A DNA stretch of 45,322 nucleotides from NCBI RefSeq assembly GCF_009911645.1, contig NZ_QWKI01000012.1, positions 1 through 45,322 on the forward strand. Direction: 5' to 3'. Within the stretch, counting starts at the first letter, position 1. Each line of letters begins with the position of its first letter. The notes under the pieces are model-generated. The model made no database searches. It was not told the DNA's origin and was given only the letters and a program-made list of their open reading frames with translations. The translations under genes were made by a program, and so were the position numbers. The stretch is from Pseudoflavonifractor sp. 60. GTDB taxonomy: Bacteria; Bacillota; Clostridia; Oscillospirales; Oscillospiraceae. Positions 23,655 through 32,515 of this stretch are shown here, in pieces.

Positions 23655-26021
23655 TTATACCTCAATCTGCTCCATGAGATATGCCTCGATGATATCGTTT
23701 TCCTTGATATCCTGGAACTTTTCGAAGGTAATGCCGCACTCGTAGCCGGAAGCCACCTCTTTCACGCTGTCTTTGAAGCGCTGGAGGGAGGCAATGGCTC
23801 CATCGTAAATGACGATATTGTCCCGCAGCAGCCGCATCTGGGCCCCCCGCTGCATTTTGCCGTCCAGCACGTAGCAGCCGGCCACCATGCCCACGCCGGT
23901 AATACGGAACACATTCCGGACCTCGGCCCGGCCCAGGTCCACCTCCCGGAATTTGGGGGCCAGCATTCCCTTCATGGCCGCCTCGATCTCGTTGATGGCG
24001 TCGTAGATGACCCGGTACATCCGCATATCAACCCCCATACGGGCGGCGGAGTCCTTGGCGTTGTTGTCCGGACGGACGTTGAAGCCCACGATGATGGCCC
24101 CGGAGGTGCCCGCCAGCATCACGTCGCTCTCGCTGATGGCGCCCACTGCGCAGTGGATGACCCGGACCCGGACCTCCTCGTTGGTCAGTTTCTCCAGGCT
24201 GGCCTTCACCGCCTCGGCGGAACCCTGGACGTCCGCCTTGACAATGACGTTCAGGTTCTTCATCTCCCCGGCCTGGATCTGGCTGAACAGGTCTTCAAGG
24301 GTCACTTTGCCCACGGAGCTGTGGATGGCGGACTTCTGCTCATGCTTGCGCTGCTCCACCAGCTCACGGGCCATACGCTCGTCGGCCACGGCGTGGAAGT
24401 CGTCCCCCGCGCCGGGGACCTCGCCCATGCCGATGATCTCCACCGGCACCGAGGGACCCGCCTGGGTCAGCTTCTTGCCCCGGGCGTCAGTCATAGCCCG
24501 CACGCGGCCCACAGCGGTGCCGGCAATAATCACGTCGCCCTGCTTCAGGGTCCCCTTCTGTACCAGCAGGGTTGCCACGGGGCCCCGTCCCTTGTCCAGC
24601 CGGGCCTCGATCACCGCGCCGTGGGCGGTACGGTTGGGGTTGGCCTTCAGCTCCTGGACCTCGGCGGTGAGGACCACCATGTCCAGCAGGTTATCAATGC
24701 CCATGCCCGTCTTGGCGGAGATGGGACACACAATGGTCTCGCCGCCCCACTCCTCGGGGACCAGCTCGTACTCGGTGAGCTGCTGCATGATCCGGTCGGG
24801 GTTGGCCGCCGGCTTATCCATCTTGTTAATGGCCACGATAATGGGGATGTTGGCCGCCTTGGCGTGGTTGATGGACTCCACCGTCTGGGGCATAATGCCG
24901 TCGTCGGCGGCCACCACCAGGATGGCGATATCGGTAATCATAGCGCCTCTGGCCCGCATGGCGGTAAAAGCCTCGTGGCCGGGGGTGTCCAGGAAGGTGA
25001 CCGTGTTGCCCTTCACGTCCACCTGATAGGCGCCGATGTGCTGGGTGATGCCGCCGGCCTCGCCGGAAACCACGTTGGCGCTGCGGATATAGTCCAGCAG
25101 AGAGGTCTTGCCGTGGTCCACGTGGCCCATGACCACCACCACCGGAGCTCGGGCGGCCAGGTCCTCCTCCCTGTCCTCGGCGGTGTCGATGAGGCGCTCC
25201 TCGATGGTGACGATGACCTCCTTCTCCACCTTACAGCCCATCTCCTCGGCGATAATAGCGGCGGTGTCGAAGTCGATAATGTCGCTGAGGGAGGCCATAA
25301 CGCCGTTCTTAATCAGGCACTTGACCACCTCGGCCCCCGTCTTCTTCATCCGGGAGGCCAGCTCACCCACGCCGATCTCGTCGGGGATGAGCACCTTAGT
25401 GGGGGCCTTCTTGGCGATCTCCAGCTGGAGGCGGCGCATACGGTCCTGCTCCTCCTGACGGCGCTTGCTGCCAAAGGACTGGCCCCGCCCGCCCTGCTGA
25501 CGGGAGCGCTGGCCCTGCTTGATCTTCTGCTTGCCGCCCCGCACGTCCTGGCGGCGCTGGTCGGTAAAGTTCTCCAGCCGCTCGTCGTACTTGGCCAGGT
25601 TGATATCGCCGCCGCCCCGGGTATCCACCACCTTCTTGGTGGGGACCCGGCTGGTGGGCTGCTGGACGGCCTTCCCCTGGGCCGGACTCTGATGGGGGGC
25701 GCTCTTCCCCTGGGGCGCGGGCTGCTCCTTCTTCTCCTGTCTGGGAGCGGCGGGCTTTGCCTCCTGCTTAGGGGCGGGCTCCTTCTTACTCTCCGGGTCG
25801 TGGTACACGTCGGCATAGACCTGCTCGATGGAGTCGATCTGGTTGTGCTGGGTCAGGTACTCGAAGACAATGGACAGCTCCAAATCGGTGAGGGGCTGCA
25901 TATGGTTCTTGGGCGGGTGGCCGTACTGGGTCAGGATGTCCATAATCTCCTTGGACGGCAGCACCTTGCCCTTTCTGGAAAAGTCTTTGGCCAGCTTATG
26001 GACGGGATATTTAATCATCAT
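23655..26021 (-). CDS. infB: Translation initiation factor IF-2
   Basis: IF-2, 788 aa; GTPase delivering fMet-tRNA to the 30S subunit. The N-terminal IF2_N domain is followed by a Lys/Gln/Pro-rich linker and a second N-domain. The G domain begins near residue 293 with [12 protein letters not shown] (G1), then DTPGHEAF (G3) and NKMD (G4), and beta-barrel and C-terminal domains ending near EQIEV. The start is taken as the first of two ATGs (26021); a GTG four codons upstream overlaps the GAGG site. It is the last intact gene of the upstream half of the operon. Confidence 0.96.
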   Translation of the reverse strand: MMIKYPVHKLAKDFSRKGKVLPSKEIMDILTQYGHPPKNHMQPLTDLELSIVFEYLTQHNQIDSIEQVYADVYHDPESKKEPAPKQEAKPAAPRQEKKEQPAPQGKSAPHQSPAQGKAVQQPTSRVPTKKVVDTRGGGDINLAKYDERLENFTDQRRQDVRGGKQKIKQGQRSRQQGGRGQSFGSKRRQEEQDRMRRLQLEIAKKAPTKVLIPDEIGVGELASRMKKTGAEVVKCLIKNGVMASLSDIIDFDTAAIIAEEMGCKVEKEVIVTIEERLIDTAEDREEDLAARAPVVVVMGHVDHGKTSLLDYIRSANVVSGEAGGITQHIGAYQVDVKGNTVTFLDTPGHEAFTAMRARGAMITDIAILVVAADDGIMPQTVESINHAKAANIPIIVAINKMDKPAANPDRIMQQLTEYELVPEEWGGETIVCPISAKTGMGIDNLLDMVVLTAEVQELKANPNRTAHGAVIEARLDKGRGPVATLLVQKGTLKQGDVIIAGTAVGRVRAMTDARGKKLTQAGPSVPVEIIGMGEVPGAGDDFHAVADERMARELVEQRKHEQKSAIHSSVGKVTLEDLFSQIQAGEMKNLNVIVKADVQGSAEAVKASLEKLTNEEVRVRVIHCAVGAISESDVMLAGTSGAIIVGFNVRPDNNAKDSAARMGVDMRMYRVIYDAINEIEAAMKGMLAPKFREVDLGRAEVRNVFRITGVGMVAGCYVLDGKMQRGAQMRLLRDNIVIYDGAIASLQRFKDSVKEVASGYECGITFEKFQDIKENDIIEAYLMEQIEV

Positions 26022-26041
26022 AGATGGATGCACCTCGATTC

Positions 26042-26623
26042 TTAGGAGTGACGGAGCTTGCCGGTAAGACGGCGTCCGCCGGGAGTTCTGCGCTCTGGCT
26101 CAGCCTTGGGGTCCGGACGGCGATGGGCCTTGGGCTGTCTGGGCTTGCCGCGCTGGGGCGGCGGGGCCTCCTCCTTTTTGGGGGGCGGGGCCCAGGGGTG
26201 GCTCCTGCCCTGGCGGAGGTTCTTCTCATGCTGGCGCTGCTCCTTCTGCCGCTGAAGGACCCGGTCGGCCTTGACCCGCAGCTGCTGGGCGGCGTTCTGG
26301 TAGCGCGCCGGGTCCCGGGCGGCCAGCTTCTCCACCAGGGAGGCGGCAAATCCGGCGTCGGTGAGGGCCGCCATTGCACAGGAGGACCGGCCCAGACACA
26401 GGCCCATCTCCGCCTTGGAAAAGGGGGTCTCCAGCCAGAGCACCTCCCCTGCCTGGCCAAAGTGGGCCGCCCGGCGGAGGGTATTGGGGGCGGCATCGGA
26501 GGCCAGCAGTACCAGCCTGGCCTGTCTGGCCCGGCACGCGGCTCCCACCGGCTCCTCTCCGATCTCCAGCCGCCCCGCCTTTTTGGCCAGCCCCAGCATA
26601 CGGAGAATGGGATCATTGGACAT
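26042..26623 (-). CDS. L7Ae-family RNA-binding protein with long basic tail (YlxQ-like)
   Basis: The first 100 residues are an L7Ae/L30e-type RNA-binding domain as in YlxQ ([33 protein letters not shown]). The remaining 90 residues form an unusual Lys/Arg/Pro-rich extension, so the product is 193 aa, about twice the usual YlxQ length. The ATG at 26623 lies within the 3' end of rnpM (11-nt overlap). It is in the conserved place between rnpM and infB. The tail is probably disordered and could bind rRNA. Confidence 0.85.
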   Translation of the reverse strand: MSNDPILRMLGLAKKAGRLEIGEEPVGAACRARQARLVLLASDAAPNTLRRAAHFGQAGEVLWLETPFSKAEMGLCLGRSSCAMAALTDAGFAASLVEKLAARDPARYQNAAQQLRVKADRVLQRQKEQRQHEKNLRQGRSHPWAPPPKKEEAPPPQRGKPRQPKAHRRPDPKAEPERRTPGGRRLTGKLRHS

Positions 26624-26891
26624 TGGGCTCCACCTCCTTGATCTGCTCCTCCAGCCCCTCCCAGACCTCTGGGGGAAGGGGGGCGGAGAAGGCACGCTCC
26701 AGCGCCCGGCTCTTCCGGGCCCGCTTCAGACACTCCGGATCAGGGCATATATAGGCCCCCCGGCCCGGCAGCTTGCCCTTGAAGTCCAGGGACACCTGGC
26801 CCTCCGGTGACTTCACGACCCGGAACAGAGACCTCTTCTCTTTCATCTCCCGGCAGCCAACGCATTGGCGCATGGGTATCTTCTTGGGCAA
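26613..26891 (-). CDS. rnpM: YlxR/RnpM (DUF448) protein
   Basis: Protein of 92 aa with the DUF448 landmarks MRQCVGCREMKEK (7-19), GRGAYICPD and the CLKRARK helix. In Bacillus the family member YlxR (RnpM) binds RNase P RNA and modulates its activity. It starts with TTG at 26891 behind GGGAGGGAG; the same frame has no better start. It follows nusA and overlaps the YlxQ-like gene, the usual arrangement. Confidence 0.9.
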   Translation of the reverse strand: MPKKIPMRQCVGCREMKEKRSLFRVVKSPEGQVSLDFKGKLPGRGAYICPDPECLKRARKSRALERAFSAPLPPEVWEGLEEQIKEVEPNVQ

Positions 26892-26958
26892 AACTCTCCC
26901 TCCCTTTCATGGAATATCCCGCTCCGCTGCACGCCGTTCCTGCCGGCTGCCGCGGACT

Positions 26959-28254
26959 TTACTCCTCTGTGGTCTCTTCGTGCTTCAGGACGCTCTCCTC
27001 CGGGTCCTCCTCCTGCTCCAGGCCACTCTCCTCCGGCGCCTCCTCAGCCTCCGGGGCGGGCTCCTCCAGCTCCCCGGCCTCATAGGCGGCCAGGGCCTCC
27101 TCGGCAGCTTCGACCTCCGCCTGGGCGATCAGCTCCTCAAGGGGCTCCAGCGGCTCGGACGCGGGCTTGATATCAATTTTATAGCCGGTAAGCTTGGCGG
27201 CCAGCCGGGCGTTCTGGCCCTCCTTGCCGATGGCCAGGGACAGCTGGTCATCCGGGACCACGACCCGGCAGCTCTTGGTCTCGCCCTTGGAGGGCAGCTC
27301 CTCCACCGAGATAACGTCGGCGGGGGACAGGGCGGCGGCAATATACTCTGCAGGGTCCTCCGACCATTTGATGATATCGATCTTCTCCCCCTTCAGCTCC
27401 TCCACAATGGTGTTGACCCGCTGTCCCCGGGGGCCGACGCAGGCGCCGATGGGGTCAATATTGGGCTCAGCGGCCCAGACGGCCAGCTTGGTACGGGAGC
27501 CCGCCTCCCGGGCCACCGACTTGATCTCCACCGTGCCGTCGTAAATTTCGGGGACCTCCAGCTCAAACAGCCGCTTCACCAGGCCGGGGTGGGTGCGGGA
27601 GATCAGCACCTGGGGACCCTTGGTGGCCTTGCGCACCTCCACCACGTAGATCTTCAGCTTCTGACCCTCCACGTAGCGCTCGCCCTTCACCTGCTCCCCC
27701 GCCCCCAGATAGGCGTCGGTGAACTGGTCGCCGGCGTGGAGCCGCAGGGACACCGCCCCGTTTCGGGGGTCGATGCGGGTTATGGTGCCGGTGAGCAGCT
27801 CGTGCTCCTTGGTGGAAAACTCGTCGTAGATCATCCCCTGCTCTGCCTCCCGGATGCCCTGGATGATGACCTGCCGGGCGGTCTGGGCGGCAATGCGGCC
27901 AAAGGCCCGGGTCTTGATCTCCATGCGCACCGTATCCCCCAGCTCCGCCTGGGGCAGCGCGGCCCGGGCCTCCTCCAGACTGATCTCCATGGAGGGGTTG
28001 TCTACCTCCTCCACCACCTCTTTCTTCAGAAACAGACGGACGATGCCCGCCTCCTCGTTGGCCTCGATCACCAGGTTCTCCCCCACGCCCTCGTGGTCCC
28101 GGCGGTAGGCCGACAGCAGAGCCTGGGTCACCTTCTCCATCATGTAGCCGGGCTTGATACCCTTCTCCTGCTCAATCTGATGGATGGCCTCGAAAAACTC
28201 CTTGCCGTCCATCTCGTTGGGATTCGCTTTTTTCTTTACCACTCTCTTAGCCAC
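26959..28254 (-). CDS. nusA: Transcription termination/antitermination factor NusA
   Basis: NusA of 431 aa. The N-terminal RNA polymerase-binding domain begins near EFFEAIHQIEQEKGI, followed by an S1 domain (LLTGTITRIDPRNGAVSL region) and two KH domains (GACVGPRGQRVNTIV and AIGKEGQNARLAAKL). The C-terminus is a Glu/Pro-rich acidic tail of about 50 residues. The start is GTG at 28254 with AGGAGGAAG upstream. It is the second gene of the operon after rimP. Confidence 0.96.
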   Translation of the reverse strand: MAKRVVKKKANPNEMDGKEFFEAIHQIEQEKGIKPGYMMEKVTQALLSAYRRDHEGVGENLVIEANEEAGIVRLFLKKEVVEEVDNPSMEISLEEARAALPQAELGDTVRMEIKTRAFGRIAAQTARQVIIQGIREAEQGMIYDEFSTKEHELLTGTITRIDPRNGAVSLRLHAGDQFTDAYLGAGEQVKGERYVEGQKLKIYVVEVRKATKGPQVLISRTHPGLVKRLFELEVPEIYDGTVEIKSVAREAGSRTKLAVWAAEPNIDPIGACVGPRGQRVNTIVEELKGEKIDIIKWSEDPAEYIAAALSPADVISVEELPSKGETKSCRVVVPDDQLSLAIGKEGQNARLAAKLTGYKIDIKPASEPLEPLEELIAQAEVEAAEEALAAYEAGELEEPAPEAEEAPEESGLEQEEDPEESVLKHEETTEE

Positions 28255-28315
28255 GGTGTTCTTCCTCCTGAAACAGCATACGCTGTCGTAATCACAAAAT
28301 CATGCCGCCGTCTGC

Positions 28316-28771
28316 TCAAAATCTGGGGTAGAGCCGGACCAGGGCGATCTCCTGCTTTCCGAAGGAGACCGTTTCGCCCCCCGCCTCCAGGGTCACGTCC
28401 CCCTCCTCGTAGGATTTCAGGACGCCCACAAACTCCTTCCGGCCCTCCCGGGGGCGGTAGAGCTTCACCTCCACCTCCTGGCCCAGGAACTGCTGGAAGT
28501 GCTCCGGCTTTTTCAGCGCCCGGTCCGCCCCGGCGGAGGAGACCTCAAAGGTATAGCTGCCCTCGATGGGGTCGGCCTGGTCCAGCAGGTCGGACAGGGG
28601 ACGGGATACCGCCTCGCAGTCATCGATGGACACGCCTCCCTCCTTGTCGATATACACCCGGAGGAACCAGCTGCCCGCCTCCTTCACATATTCCACATCC
28701 CACAGGGTACAGCCCGCGCCCTCCACTGCCGGCAGGGCCAGGGCGGCCACGGTATCGGTCACCTTTGCCAT
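28316..28771 (-). CDS. rimP: Ribosome maturation factor RimP
   Basis: RimP, 151 aa, for 30S assembly. Landmarks are GCTLWDVEYVKEAGSWFLRV, IDDCEAVSRPLSDLLD and YTFEVSSAGADRALKKPEHF. The ATG at 28771 has a perfect AGGAGG before it; an upstream start would lie in the leader hairpin area. First gene of the translation operon, read from the promoter at 28870-28898 through a structured leader. Confidence 0.95.
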   Translation of the reverse strand: MAKVTDTVAALALPAVEGAGCTLWDVEYVKEAGSWFLRVYIDKEGGVSIDDCEAVSRPLSDLLDQADPIEGSYTFEVSSAGADRALKKPEHFQQFLGQEVEVKLYRPREGRKEFVGVLKSYEEGDVTLEAGGETVSFGKQEIALVRLYPRF

Positions 28772-28810
28772 GGACAAACCTCCTAAAACGGCGTTTCGCA
28801 TCTTTTTCTC

Positions 28811-28843
28811 AATTAAAAAGAGCGGAGTCTCAACCCCACTCTT
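28811..28843 (-). promoter_or_regulatory. rimP leader hairpin (attenuator-like)
   Basis: On the minus strand AAGAGTGGGG (28843-28834) pairs with CTCCGCTCTT (28827-28818) with two G-U pairs, and five Ts follow. It sits in the 5' leader between the promoter and the rimP ribosome binding site, so as a terminator it would act before the first gene. Hairpins of this kind before rimP occur in other Clostridia. Attenuation is an inference. Confidence 0.55.
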
Positions 28844-28869
28844 ACCATTCCAGCTTACATTCTGGTTAT

Positions 28870-28898
28870 ACTATACCATACCTGAAATGAAATTGCAA
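28870..28898 (-). promoter_or_regulatory. Promoter of the rimP-infB operon
   Basis: On the minus strand TTGCAA (28893-28898) and TATAGT (28870-28875) are 17 bp apart. The leader is about 95 nt. The stretch 28899-29080, between this promoter and the divergent lipoprotein gene, holds no gene and no clear second promoter. Confidence 0.75.
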
Positions 28899-29080
28899 GG
28901 GTTATCCCAAAGTTTTTTCCAAAAAAACGGGAAACTTCCAGGGCTTTCTCCGGCAAAGCTGGTGGAAAAAGTTAATTTTCCGCTCATTCCCGGATTGGCG
29001 GCCGAAAATCGGGCACATACTAGAGCGCGGATGGAACCTCCGCATGAGTTTGCACAATAAAAAATTGGGAGGACTCAGCG

Positions 29081-29542
29081 ATGAAAAAGAGTATCATGGC
29101 CCTTGCCCTGGCCTTCGCCCTGGCAGGGACCCTGACAGCCTGCGGCACCGACCGAAATCCCAACGACGCCAACGCAGGCAATAACAGCGGCACCAACAGC
29201 GGCGTCAACTCCGGAACCAATTCCGGGAGCACCTCCGGCAATGGCTCCAGCGCCTCCGCCGGTCAGGTGAGCCGGCGGTACAACACCACTGCCAGCTCGG
29301 GCAGAAGCTATCTCAACGACGGCCAGTACACCGCCGACGCCAACGGCCAGGTCTACGGCGGCAACGGCAGCGCCCTCTCCCGGGATCTGACCCGGGGGGC
29401 CCAGGATATCGTCCGGAACACCGAGGATGTGCTGGACGATATTGGCCGGGGCGTGGGCAACGCCGCCCAGGATGTCACCGGAACCGGCAACTACTCCGGT
29501 ACCCCCAGCTGGGAACCCGACTCCAGCGCGGTGCGCTATTAA
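29081..29542 (+). CDS. Lipoprotein with Asn/Ser/Gly-rich linker
   Basis: Protein of 153 aa. The signal peptide (MKKSIMALALAFALAGTLTAC) ends in lipobox LTAC with Cys21. It is followed by a low-complexity Asn/Ser/Gly/Thr linker (about residues 28-60) built from repeats like NSGTNSG, then a domain with repeated Asp/Gly/Arg turns (GAQDIVRNTEDVLDDIGRGVGNAAQDV). GGGAGGA precedes the ATG. It is anchored outside the membrane and its role is unknown. A strong terminator follows. Confidence 0.8.
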   Translation: MKKSIMALALAFALAGTLTACGTDRNPNDANAGNNSGTNSGVNSGTNSGSTSGNGSSASAGQVSRRYNTTASSGRSYLNDGQYTADANGQVYGGNGSALSRDLTRGAQDIVRNTEDVLDDIGRGVGNAAQDVTGTGNYSGTPSWEPDSSAVRY

Positions 29543-29546
29543 CCCA

Positions 29547-29582
29547 AACAGGACGGGCCCTAGCGCCCGTCCTGTTTTCTTG
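29547..29582 (+). terminator. Rho-independent terminator
   Basis: AACAGGACGGGC (29547-29558) pairs perfectly with GCCCGTCCTGTT (29565-29576), followed by TTCTT. It ends the lipoprotein transcript. Confidence 0.9.
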
Positions 29583-29607
29583 ACAACAGAGCATATTTTG
29601 GTATAAT
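29580..29607 (+). promoter_or_regulatory. Consensus promoter cut by the Mu-like element
   Basis: Perfect TTGACA (29580-29585) and TATAAT (29602-29607), 16 bp apart, with the element starting 4 bp after the -10 box. Before insertion the transcript would have continued into the sequence now at 37916, running antisense to the 40-aa peptide gene at 37958-38080. Now it reads into the left end of the element, antisense to its late genes. Confidence 0.8.
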
Positions 29608-29610
29608 AAA
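29606..29610. repeat. Target-site duplication, left copy
   Basis: ATAAA directly before the TGTGG end of the element; the identical five bases follow the other end at 37911-37915. Five-base duplications are what Mu-type transposition produces. Confidence 0.85.
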
Positions 29611-29634
29611 TGTGGGGAGACACGCAAAACGTAA
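29611..29634. other. Transposase-recognised end, distal side
   Basis: The terminal TGTGG is followed by GACACGCAAAACGTAA (29619-29634), the same core as the sites at the other end (GGACACGCAAAACGTAA consensus). Only one clear copy is visible at this end. Confidence 0.7.
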
Positions 29635-29720
29635 TTGAAGAATCTTGAAAGACACGGTTTTATCTGCAATTAAACGATGTATAAATGGGAATAACTGAAA
29701 ACAAATCGAATAAGTATGCA

Positions 29721-29759
29721 CAGCGGTCCACCTCCTTCATTCATGGAGATGGGTCGCTG
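29721..29759 (-). terminator. Hairpin after the gp27 gene
   Basis: CAGCGGTCCACCTCC (29721-29735) and GGAGATGGGTCGCTG (29745-29759) form an imperfect 15-bp hairpin 7 nt after the gp27 stop. It lacks a strong T run but could define the end of the late transcript. The AAGGAGG inside it resembles a ribosome binding site, but the frame behind it runs out through the element end and is probably not a gene. Confidence 0.4.
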
Positions 29760-29766
29760 CTGCGCT

Positions 29767-30333
29767 TTATTCAAGGTCTGCATTGGCTATTCGGGTACGG
29801 GCCTGATTGAGCACGTCCCTCAACTGTGCGGCCAAATCCGGGTACTGTCGAACCTGGGCCAGCAAGTCCGCCTCCATCTGGTCAAAGGCAAGTTCCGCTT
29901 TCCGTTTGGTAGCGTAGTCTGTCCTTTTGCGGTCAGCCTCAGCCTTGGCCAACTGGACGAACAACCGCCCCGCCTTTTCAATAGGCATATTGTTGAATTC
30001 TTCCTCAGCGGATGAAATCTTCTGCAACAGCCCGCTTTTAAGAATGGCGCTGGTAGCCTCGGTGGTGTCCAAGTCGGGGTTTCTACCGATAACGTCAATG
30101 ATGTACTTGGTCTTTTCCAGGTCATCGGCGACACGCTGCGCCGATTCGAACACTTTGAAGGCATAGCGAGATAAGGATGATTGGCTGACTTTGTAGCCCT
30201 GCCCCGCGAGCCATGCAACGATATCCGCATAACTCATGTTGTAGTTTACCAACCGCTCATTGACGCCGTCCAGCACAGACTTGGGAAGCTGGTATATCTT
30301 TGCGTCCGAACGCGGCTTCCTGGGCTTGCCCAT
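29767..30333 (-). CDS. DUF3486 protein (Mu gp27-like, small terminase-type)
   Basis: Protein of 188 aa. The N-terminus (LPKSVLDGVNERLVNYNMSYADIVAWLAGQGYKVSQSSLSRYAFKV by segments) has the HTH-like pattern of DUF3486, the Mu gp27 family thought to be the small terminase subunit. The rest is a long helical, coiled-coil-prone region. TGATG overlap couples it to the gene before it. It is the last gene before the element end, whereas in Mu-like phages gp28 (large terminase) and the portal gene come next; these are missing. Confidence 0.8.
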   Translation of the reverse strand: MGKPRKPRSDAKIYQLPKSVLDGVNERLVNYNMSYADIVAWLAGQGYKVSQSSLSRYAFKVFESAQRVADDLEKTKYIIDVIGRNPDLDTTEATSAILKSGLLQKISSAEEEFNNMPIEKAGRLFVQLAKAEADRKRTDYATKRKAELAFDQMEADLLAQVRQYPDLAAQLRDVLNQARTRIANADLE

Positions 30334-30644
30334 CACAGATCAATCCCCGATTCCGGGTCACCGCCGTTCTCAATGAACCGAACGCCCTTCGTGGTCAACC
30401 GCGCCACGCCATCCTGCCTGTAGGCGGTGTCGGGCGTGATCTTCTTGTTGGTAAACTCAATGAAGCCCATATCATAGAGGTACTTCAACGGTTCCCAAAT
30501 ATCCGGGTCGGACACCAGCCCATCCCGGACAAGGCTATTGGAGATGCGACGGACGGCCAAAGCGTTGTGATAGCCCTTTACCAGCATACGGAGGATATAC
30601 CCCCGGACGGCGGCGTTGTGACCGCCGATTTTCTCAAAATCCAT
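30333..30644 (-). CDS. Mu gp26-like phage protein, winged-helix-like
   Basis: Protein of 103 aa with a winged-helix-like pattern (GYILRMLVKGYHNALAVRRISNSL, ARLTTKGVRFIENGG). Small proteins of this kind precede the DUF3486 gene in Mu-like phages. The ATG at 30644 has GGGAGGG 7 nt upstream; a TTG two codons earlier is less well placed. It overlaps the next gene by one base and the frameshifted gpI tail by 11 nt. Role in the virion or packaging is unproven. Confidence 0.65.
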   Translation of the reverse strand: MDFEKIGGHNAAVRGYILRMLVKGYHNALAVRRISNSLVRDGLVSDPDIWEPLKYLYDMGFIEFTNKKITPDTAYRQDGVARLTTKGVRFIENGGDPESGIDL

Positions 30645-31569
30645 GGTCAAACCCTCCCTTAGAGATTCCCATACTTTGCGATATCCTCAGCAGACAGCCC
30701 CTTAGCTCGTGCGCCCTGGAACGATGATGCGGCATCTGGGGAAGCCTCTCCGGGCAAACCTCACCCATGGGCACGACCTGGGGCGCAGCCTTAAACCATG
30801 ATGTGAAGCCGTCCAAGTCCTTCATTGCGGACTGGAACGCCCAATCACGTTGGAAAGGCATTACTTTTCCGCTTCTCAGCGCCTCATCCACCGCGCTATC
30901 TACCTTCATCATGGTAACCTCAAATTGGCAAGCGTCCGCTTTAAGTTTCAGCGCTTCCCGCCCTTCCAGCAAGGTGGCGACGGCCTGATAGATATCTTCC
31001 ATGGTGGCGGTGTTGGGGTCAAGCTGTAACAGCTCCGCCAATGCTTCCATACCCTTACCGCTGCTGTCCGCCTCGCCCTGATCCGCGCCGCTCTCGCCCT
31101 CGCTGGGCTTCTCGCTACAGGCAATGGGCATCATAGCGTCAATAGCGGGGGTGTTGGTGAGGGCGGCGGAATGGAGCGCAACCACCCGCCGCTCCTTGCC
31201 TTGGGTCAGGACAACCGGGGACAGGTAGCGGTACTCCCTGTTTTTCAGATATTCCGCCGCCCGTTCCGTCCAGTCCACAGCGCCGTAGATACCGTCGCTT
31301 CGCAGTACGATATCCTTGATCCAGCCCGCCGCCGGGGCCTGCATATCCTTCAAGGTCTGGTGCTCGTAGTCAATGGGGATTTGGAGCTGCCGCTCCGTGA
31401 ACTTGCAGCGGATAGACTGGAAGGATTCGTTATCCACCAGGAAATCCCCTTTTGTGCTGTGAACCAGCCCCAGGGGGAGAAGCTTTACCAGCTTGTGGGG
31501 CGTTTGGGTACTGTAGCCGTTTTCCTCAAAGGGAAGGGAATTGCTCAGGATGATGTAATTGATATCCAT
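30634..31569 (-). CDS. Mu-like prophage I protein (protease/scaffold), frameshifted tail
   Basis: Head maturation protease/scaffold of the Mu gpI family, 311 aa as read. The N-terminal protease part shows IPIDYEHQTL and GAVDWTERAAEYLKNREYRYLSP, typical of the family, and the C-terminal half is the scaffold. Near 30759-30761 a base is missing (GAGGTT for GAGGGTT): restoring it gives an end of ...GARAKGLSAEDIAKYGNL and a stop at 30659, the expected family C-terminus. As it stands the last 40 residues are out of frame and the stop is at 30634. The ATG at 31569 follows the gpT stop by 11 nt. Confidence 0.8.
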   Translation of the reverse strand: MDINYIILSNSLPFEENGYSTQTPHKLVKLLPLGLVHSTKGDFLVDNESFQSIRCKFTERQLQIPIDYEHQTLKDMQAPAAGWIKDIVLRSDGIYGAVDWTERAAEYLKNREYRYLSPVVLTQGKERRVVALHSAALTNTPAIDAMMPIACSEKPSEGESGADQGEADSSGKGMEALAELLQLDPNTATMEDIYQAVATLLEGREALKLKADACQFEVTMMKVDSAVDEALRSGKVMPFQRDWAFQSAMKDLDGFTSWFKAAPQVVPMGEVCPERLPQMPHHRSRAHELRGCLLRISQSMGISKGGFDHGF

Positions 31570-31580
31570 AGCGCCCTCCC

Positions 31581-32498
31581 TTATGCCTTGGCGGGCATAT
31601 CCGCCTCGCCGGTGGAACCAAAGGCCAGCTGCCACAGGCCATACCCGGCGTTGCAGCGGGCATCCACGCCATAGATAAACTCCTTCTTCATAAAAACGTT
31701 ATCGTCGGTGGGGCTGTCTTTCGCAACAAGCTGGGCCTTGCGGCGGTTCTGGAAGATGAAGGGCTTGACGGGGCGCTTGGTGCACAGCAGGAACCACTGC
31801 TCCGGGTTAGCGGCCAGCTCCGGAACTACCAGCAACTCGGCGGTTCCCTTGTAGATGTTGACCTCCTGGTGAATTTCGTCAACCATGAGGATGGTACGGG
31901 CAATGGCTTCTTTCTGGGGAGCCACCACCAACAGATCGGGGACGATGTTCATAACCTCGCCCTGGTCGTTTACCAGGCACATCATCTGTGTACGGGCCGC
32001 GCCGTAGCTGTCGGGCGTAAGCTTGTACGTCCCCTTGTTGCTCTGAGGCTTGACCTTCGTCCCCTCAACGGCGGGGGTGTGGTTGTCGCTGATGAAGGGC
32101 TTGCCGTCGAAGCACAGCTCAGTAAAGGAACGGGGAAACAGACCGAACACCAGCTTGTCAGGGTGCTTCCGGGCGCTGTAGGCCAAATCCTGGAACATGG
32201 GTTTGTAGACGCCGATGCAGTCATCCTCCAAATCGTTGCGAGGGACGGACACGGTGGCCTCGAAGTCCTTGTTGCGGATGGTGTAGCCGTAGGCGGTCAG
32301 GCTCTTGATCTCCCTGTCCCCGATCCACTCCCGCATGGAGGGGACTGCTCCCAACCATGCGTAGCTCTCGTCCCGCGTCTCACTGGGAACCTCCATAGCC
32401 ACGCGGGGGTACTGAGCCTCCATCTCCTGGAACGCCTTGTTGAACACTGTGTTGAAGCTCTGGAACGCTTCTCGGATTGTGCCACTGTTGATAATCAT
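31581..32498 (-). CDS. Mu-like prophage major head protein (gpT)
   Basis: Major capsid subunit family gpT, 305 aa. Landmarks include FNTVFNKAFQEM near residue 15, WLGAVPSMREWIGDREIKSL and the C-terminal GVDARCNAGYGLWQLAFGS. Length is normal for the family and no frame problem is visible. The ATG at 32498 has CAGGAGGAC upstream. In Mu gpI comes before gpT; here gpT is transcribed first. It follows the Mor-type gene after only 17 nt, so capsid production may be directly under Mor-driven transcription. Confidence 0.85.
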   Translation of the reverse strand: MIINSGTIREAFQSFNTVFNKAFQEMEAQYPRVAMEVPSETRDESYAWLGAVPSMREWIGDREIKSLTAYGYTIRNKDFEATVSVPRNDLEDDCIGVYKPMFQDLAYSARKHPDKLVFGLFPRSFTELCFDGKPFISDNHTPAVEGTKVKPQSNKGTYKLTPDSYGAARTQMMCLVNDQGEVMNIVPDLLVVAPQKEAIARTILMVDEIHQEVNIYKGTAELLVVPELAANPEQWFLLCTKRPVKPFIFQNRRKAQLVAKDSPTDDNVFMKKEFIYGVDARCNAGYGLWQLAFGSTGEADMPAKA

Positions 32499-32515
32499 TT
32501 GATTTGTCCTCCTGT

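Noticed and set aside
23523-26045. An 840-codon open frame on the + strand, antisense to infB
   Set aside because: It mirrors the GC-rich third positions of infB, is rich in His/Gly/Leu low-complexity sequence, and has no ribosome binding site or domain.
26773-28890. A 705-codon + strand frame antisense to nusA and rimP
   Set aside because: No recognisable domain, Pro/Gly/Leu-rich, and it opposes conserved genes.
29611-29718. Start of a truncated gp28 gene (GTG behind AAGGAGG) at the element end
   Set aside because: The AAGGAGG belongs to a hairpin arm, the frame shows no terminase-like residues, and it reads out through the terminal sequence into flanking DNA.
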